Shown here in pieces: positions 6,447-7,353 of a stretch of 7,353 nucleotides of DNA. The notes beneath the pieces were generated by a model. That model was not told the origin of the DNA. It did not search any database and was given only the letters and a program-made list of their open reading frames with translations. The position numbers were made by a program, and so were the translations under genes. The first letter of the stretch is position 1. Every line of letters starts with the position of its first letter. Origin of the DNA: Flavobacteriales bacterium UBA7430. GTDB lineage: Bacteria > Bacteroidota > Bacteroidia > Flavobacteriales > UBA7430. The stretch spans positions 58,184-65,536 of the forward strand of contig DLQO01000031.1 in the NCBI GenBank assembly GCA_002478765.1. Reading direction: 5' to 3'.

Positions 6447-7353
6447 AAAGAGATAATTCTTCATCATTCTCATCAAACATCGCGTATTGTATTAAGTGAT
6501 ACGCGTAGATAGGTCTAATTTTAACCCATTTCTTATATTTGAAAAACCACTTCATACGGAGCGAAAGTAATCCCTTGCTCAAATAAGCAGCTATGAATGG
6601 GTGAGCACAAATGGTCACACTCTTTTGTTTGTCAGTAACAAACGCATGATTTAATTTATCTTCAATTTCATCAACAATCAATACCGTAGCTTCTACATCA
6701 CCCTTGCCATTACAGGCCGGACAACTTTCAACCGTTTTGATGTTCATTTCAGGTCGAACACGTTGCCGAGTAATTTCAATGAGTCCAAATCGACTTGGGG
6801 GAAGTATCTTATGTTTTGCACGGTCTTCTTTCATGAAGTCCTTCAAGGACTCAAACAGCTTCTTCCTGTTTTCTGCCTTTTGCATGTCGATAAAATCGAC
6901 AACCACAATTCCGCCCATATCTCGAAGTCTTAGTTGGCGAGCAACTTCCTCAGCAGATGCTAAGTTTACTTCAAGCGCGTTGGCTTCTTGACTCTCTACG
7001 TTATTGGTCCTGTTACCGGAGTTCACATCGATGACGTGTAAAGCTTCGGTATGTTCAATAATTAGGTAAGCCCCTTTTCTCATGGATACAGAACGACCAA
7101 ATGACGATTTGATCTGCCGTTCTATATTAAAATGTTCAAAGATGGGTTGCGTACCTTTGTATAGCTTTAGTATGTTCTCCTTGTCGGGAGCAATAGTTTG
7201 CAGATAGCGAGAAATCTCTTCGTACAGCTCTTGGCTGTCAACAAAAATACTGTTGAAGCTATCATTAAGTATATCTCGAAGAATGGCAGAAACTCTACCT
7301 AATTCTCCTAATATTTTCACTGGGGCTTTTGCTTTTTGAAGTTTTTTGTGGAT
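6445..7353 (-). CDS. rng: Ribonuclease G/E family, C-terminal part
   Basis: The frame runs open to the right edge, and the bases beyond 7320 continue the family sequence (IHKKLQKAKAPVKILGELGR). The GTG at 7320 is therefore an internal Val, and the gene's N-terminus, with the S1 RNA-binding domain, lies outside. About 302 residues are visible, of an expected 500 or so for Bacteroidota RNase G. This single-strand endonuclease cuts AU-rich RNA, prefers 5'-monophosphate ends, and acts in rRNA processing and mRNA decay. The DNase I-like catalytic part is intact: VIDVNSGNRT (Asp at visible residue 109) and VVVDFIDM (Asp at 153 and 156) carry the metal-binding Asp residues, and SCPACNGKG (Cys at 211 and 214) is the zinc-link motif that joins dimers. 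The tail after the zinc link is short (about 90 residues), as in RNase G, with no long disordered scaffold as in E. coli RNase E, though that scaffold does vary. A terminator begins at its stop codon. Confidence 0.95.
   Translation of the reverse strand: MHKKLQKAKAPVKILGELGRVSAILRDILNDSFNSIFVDSQELYEEISRYLQTIAPDKENILKLYKGTQPIFEHFNIERQIKSSFGRSVSMRKGAYLIIEHTEALHVIDVNSGNRTNNVESQEANALEVNLASAEEVARQLRLRDMGGIVVVDFIDMQKAENRKKLFESLKDFMKEDRAKHKILPPSRFGLIEITRQRVRPEMNIKTVESCPACNGKGDVEATVLIVDEIEDKLNHAFVTDKQKSVTICAHPFIAAYLSKGLLSLRMKWFFKYKKWVKIRPIYAYHLIQYAMFDENDEELSL

Noticed and set aside
6704..6991. Plus-strand open frame of 95 codons opposite rng
   Set aside because: It is antisense to conserved catalytic RNase G sequence and rich in Ser and Arg as expected of a shadow frame.
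7318..7320. GTG as the start of rng
   Set aside because: The frame is open to the right edge and upstream codons continue the RNase G sequence, so this is an internal valine.
1..7353. A hidden mobile element, CRISPR array, toxin-antitoxin pair or RNA gene
   Set aside because: No direct repeats, terminal inverted repeats, spacer arrays, tRNA-like or rRNA-like segments were seen, and the window is almost fully covered by recognisable genes.

Overview
This window looks like ordinary chromosomal sequence from a member of the Bacteroidota, probably a Flavobacteriales-type marine or aquatic bacterium. The reasons are the moderately low GC content, start codons without a strong AGGAGG Shine-Dalgarno sequence, TAnnTTTG-type promoter elements, and families typical of that phylum (DUF2723/GT117 membrane glycosyltransferase, GSCFA-domain protein, short thioredoxin). 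The species cannot be named from the sequence.

Layout. On the plus strand, the left edge holds the C-terminal third or so of a DUF2723 (GT117-like) protein, followed 22 bases later by a small NodB-type polysaccharide deacetylase. The deacetylase ends at a hairpin terminator that lies inside the tail of the converging thioredoxin gene. Everything to the right is on the minus strand. In the direction of transcription (right to left) it is: RNase G/E (rng, N-terminus outside the window), a strong bidirectional terminator, recX (TTG start), prfB, an ArsC/YfgD-family reductase, a GSCFA-domain protein, class II fumarase (fumC) and a thioredoxin.

The minus-strand genes are tightly packed. ArsC-like and GSCFA are 1 base apart, fumC and trx 2 bases apart, and prfB and the ArsC-like gene 37 bases apart. 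Candidate Bacteroidota -7 elements (TAnnTTTG) lie before fumC and directly against the prfB start. The likely transcription units are therefore rng; recX, by read-through or an unseen promoter; prfB-arsC-GSCFA; and fumC-trx. The jobs are mostly housekeeping: RNA decay, recombination control, translation termination, the TCA cycle and thiol redox. They are not one pathway. There is no stretch above 300 bases without a gene.

I found no mobile element, CRISPR array, RNA gene or defence-like cassette, and nothing that looks like a new multi-gene system. The points most worth a second look are the prfB gene without the programmed frameshift and with a possible leaderless promoter, a terminator written into a coding sequence at the convergent junction, recX's TTG start just after a strong terminator, and the uncharacterised GSCFA protein coupled to an ArsC-like reductase.
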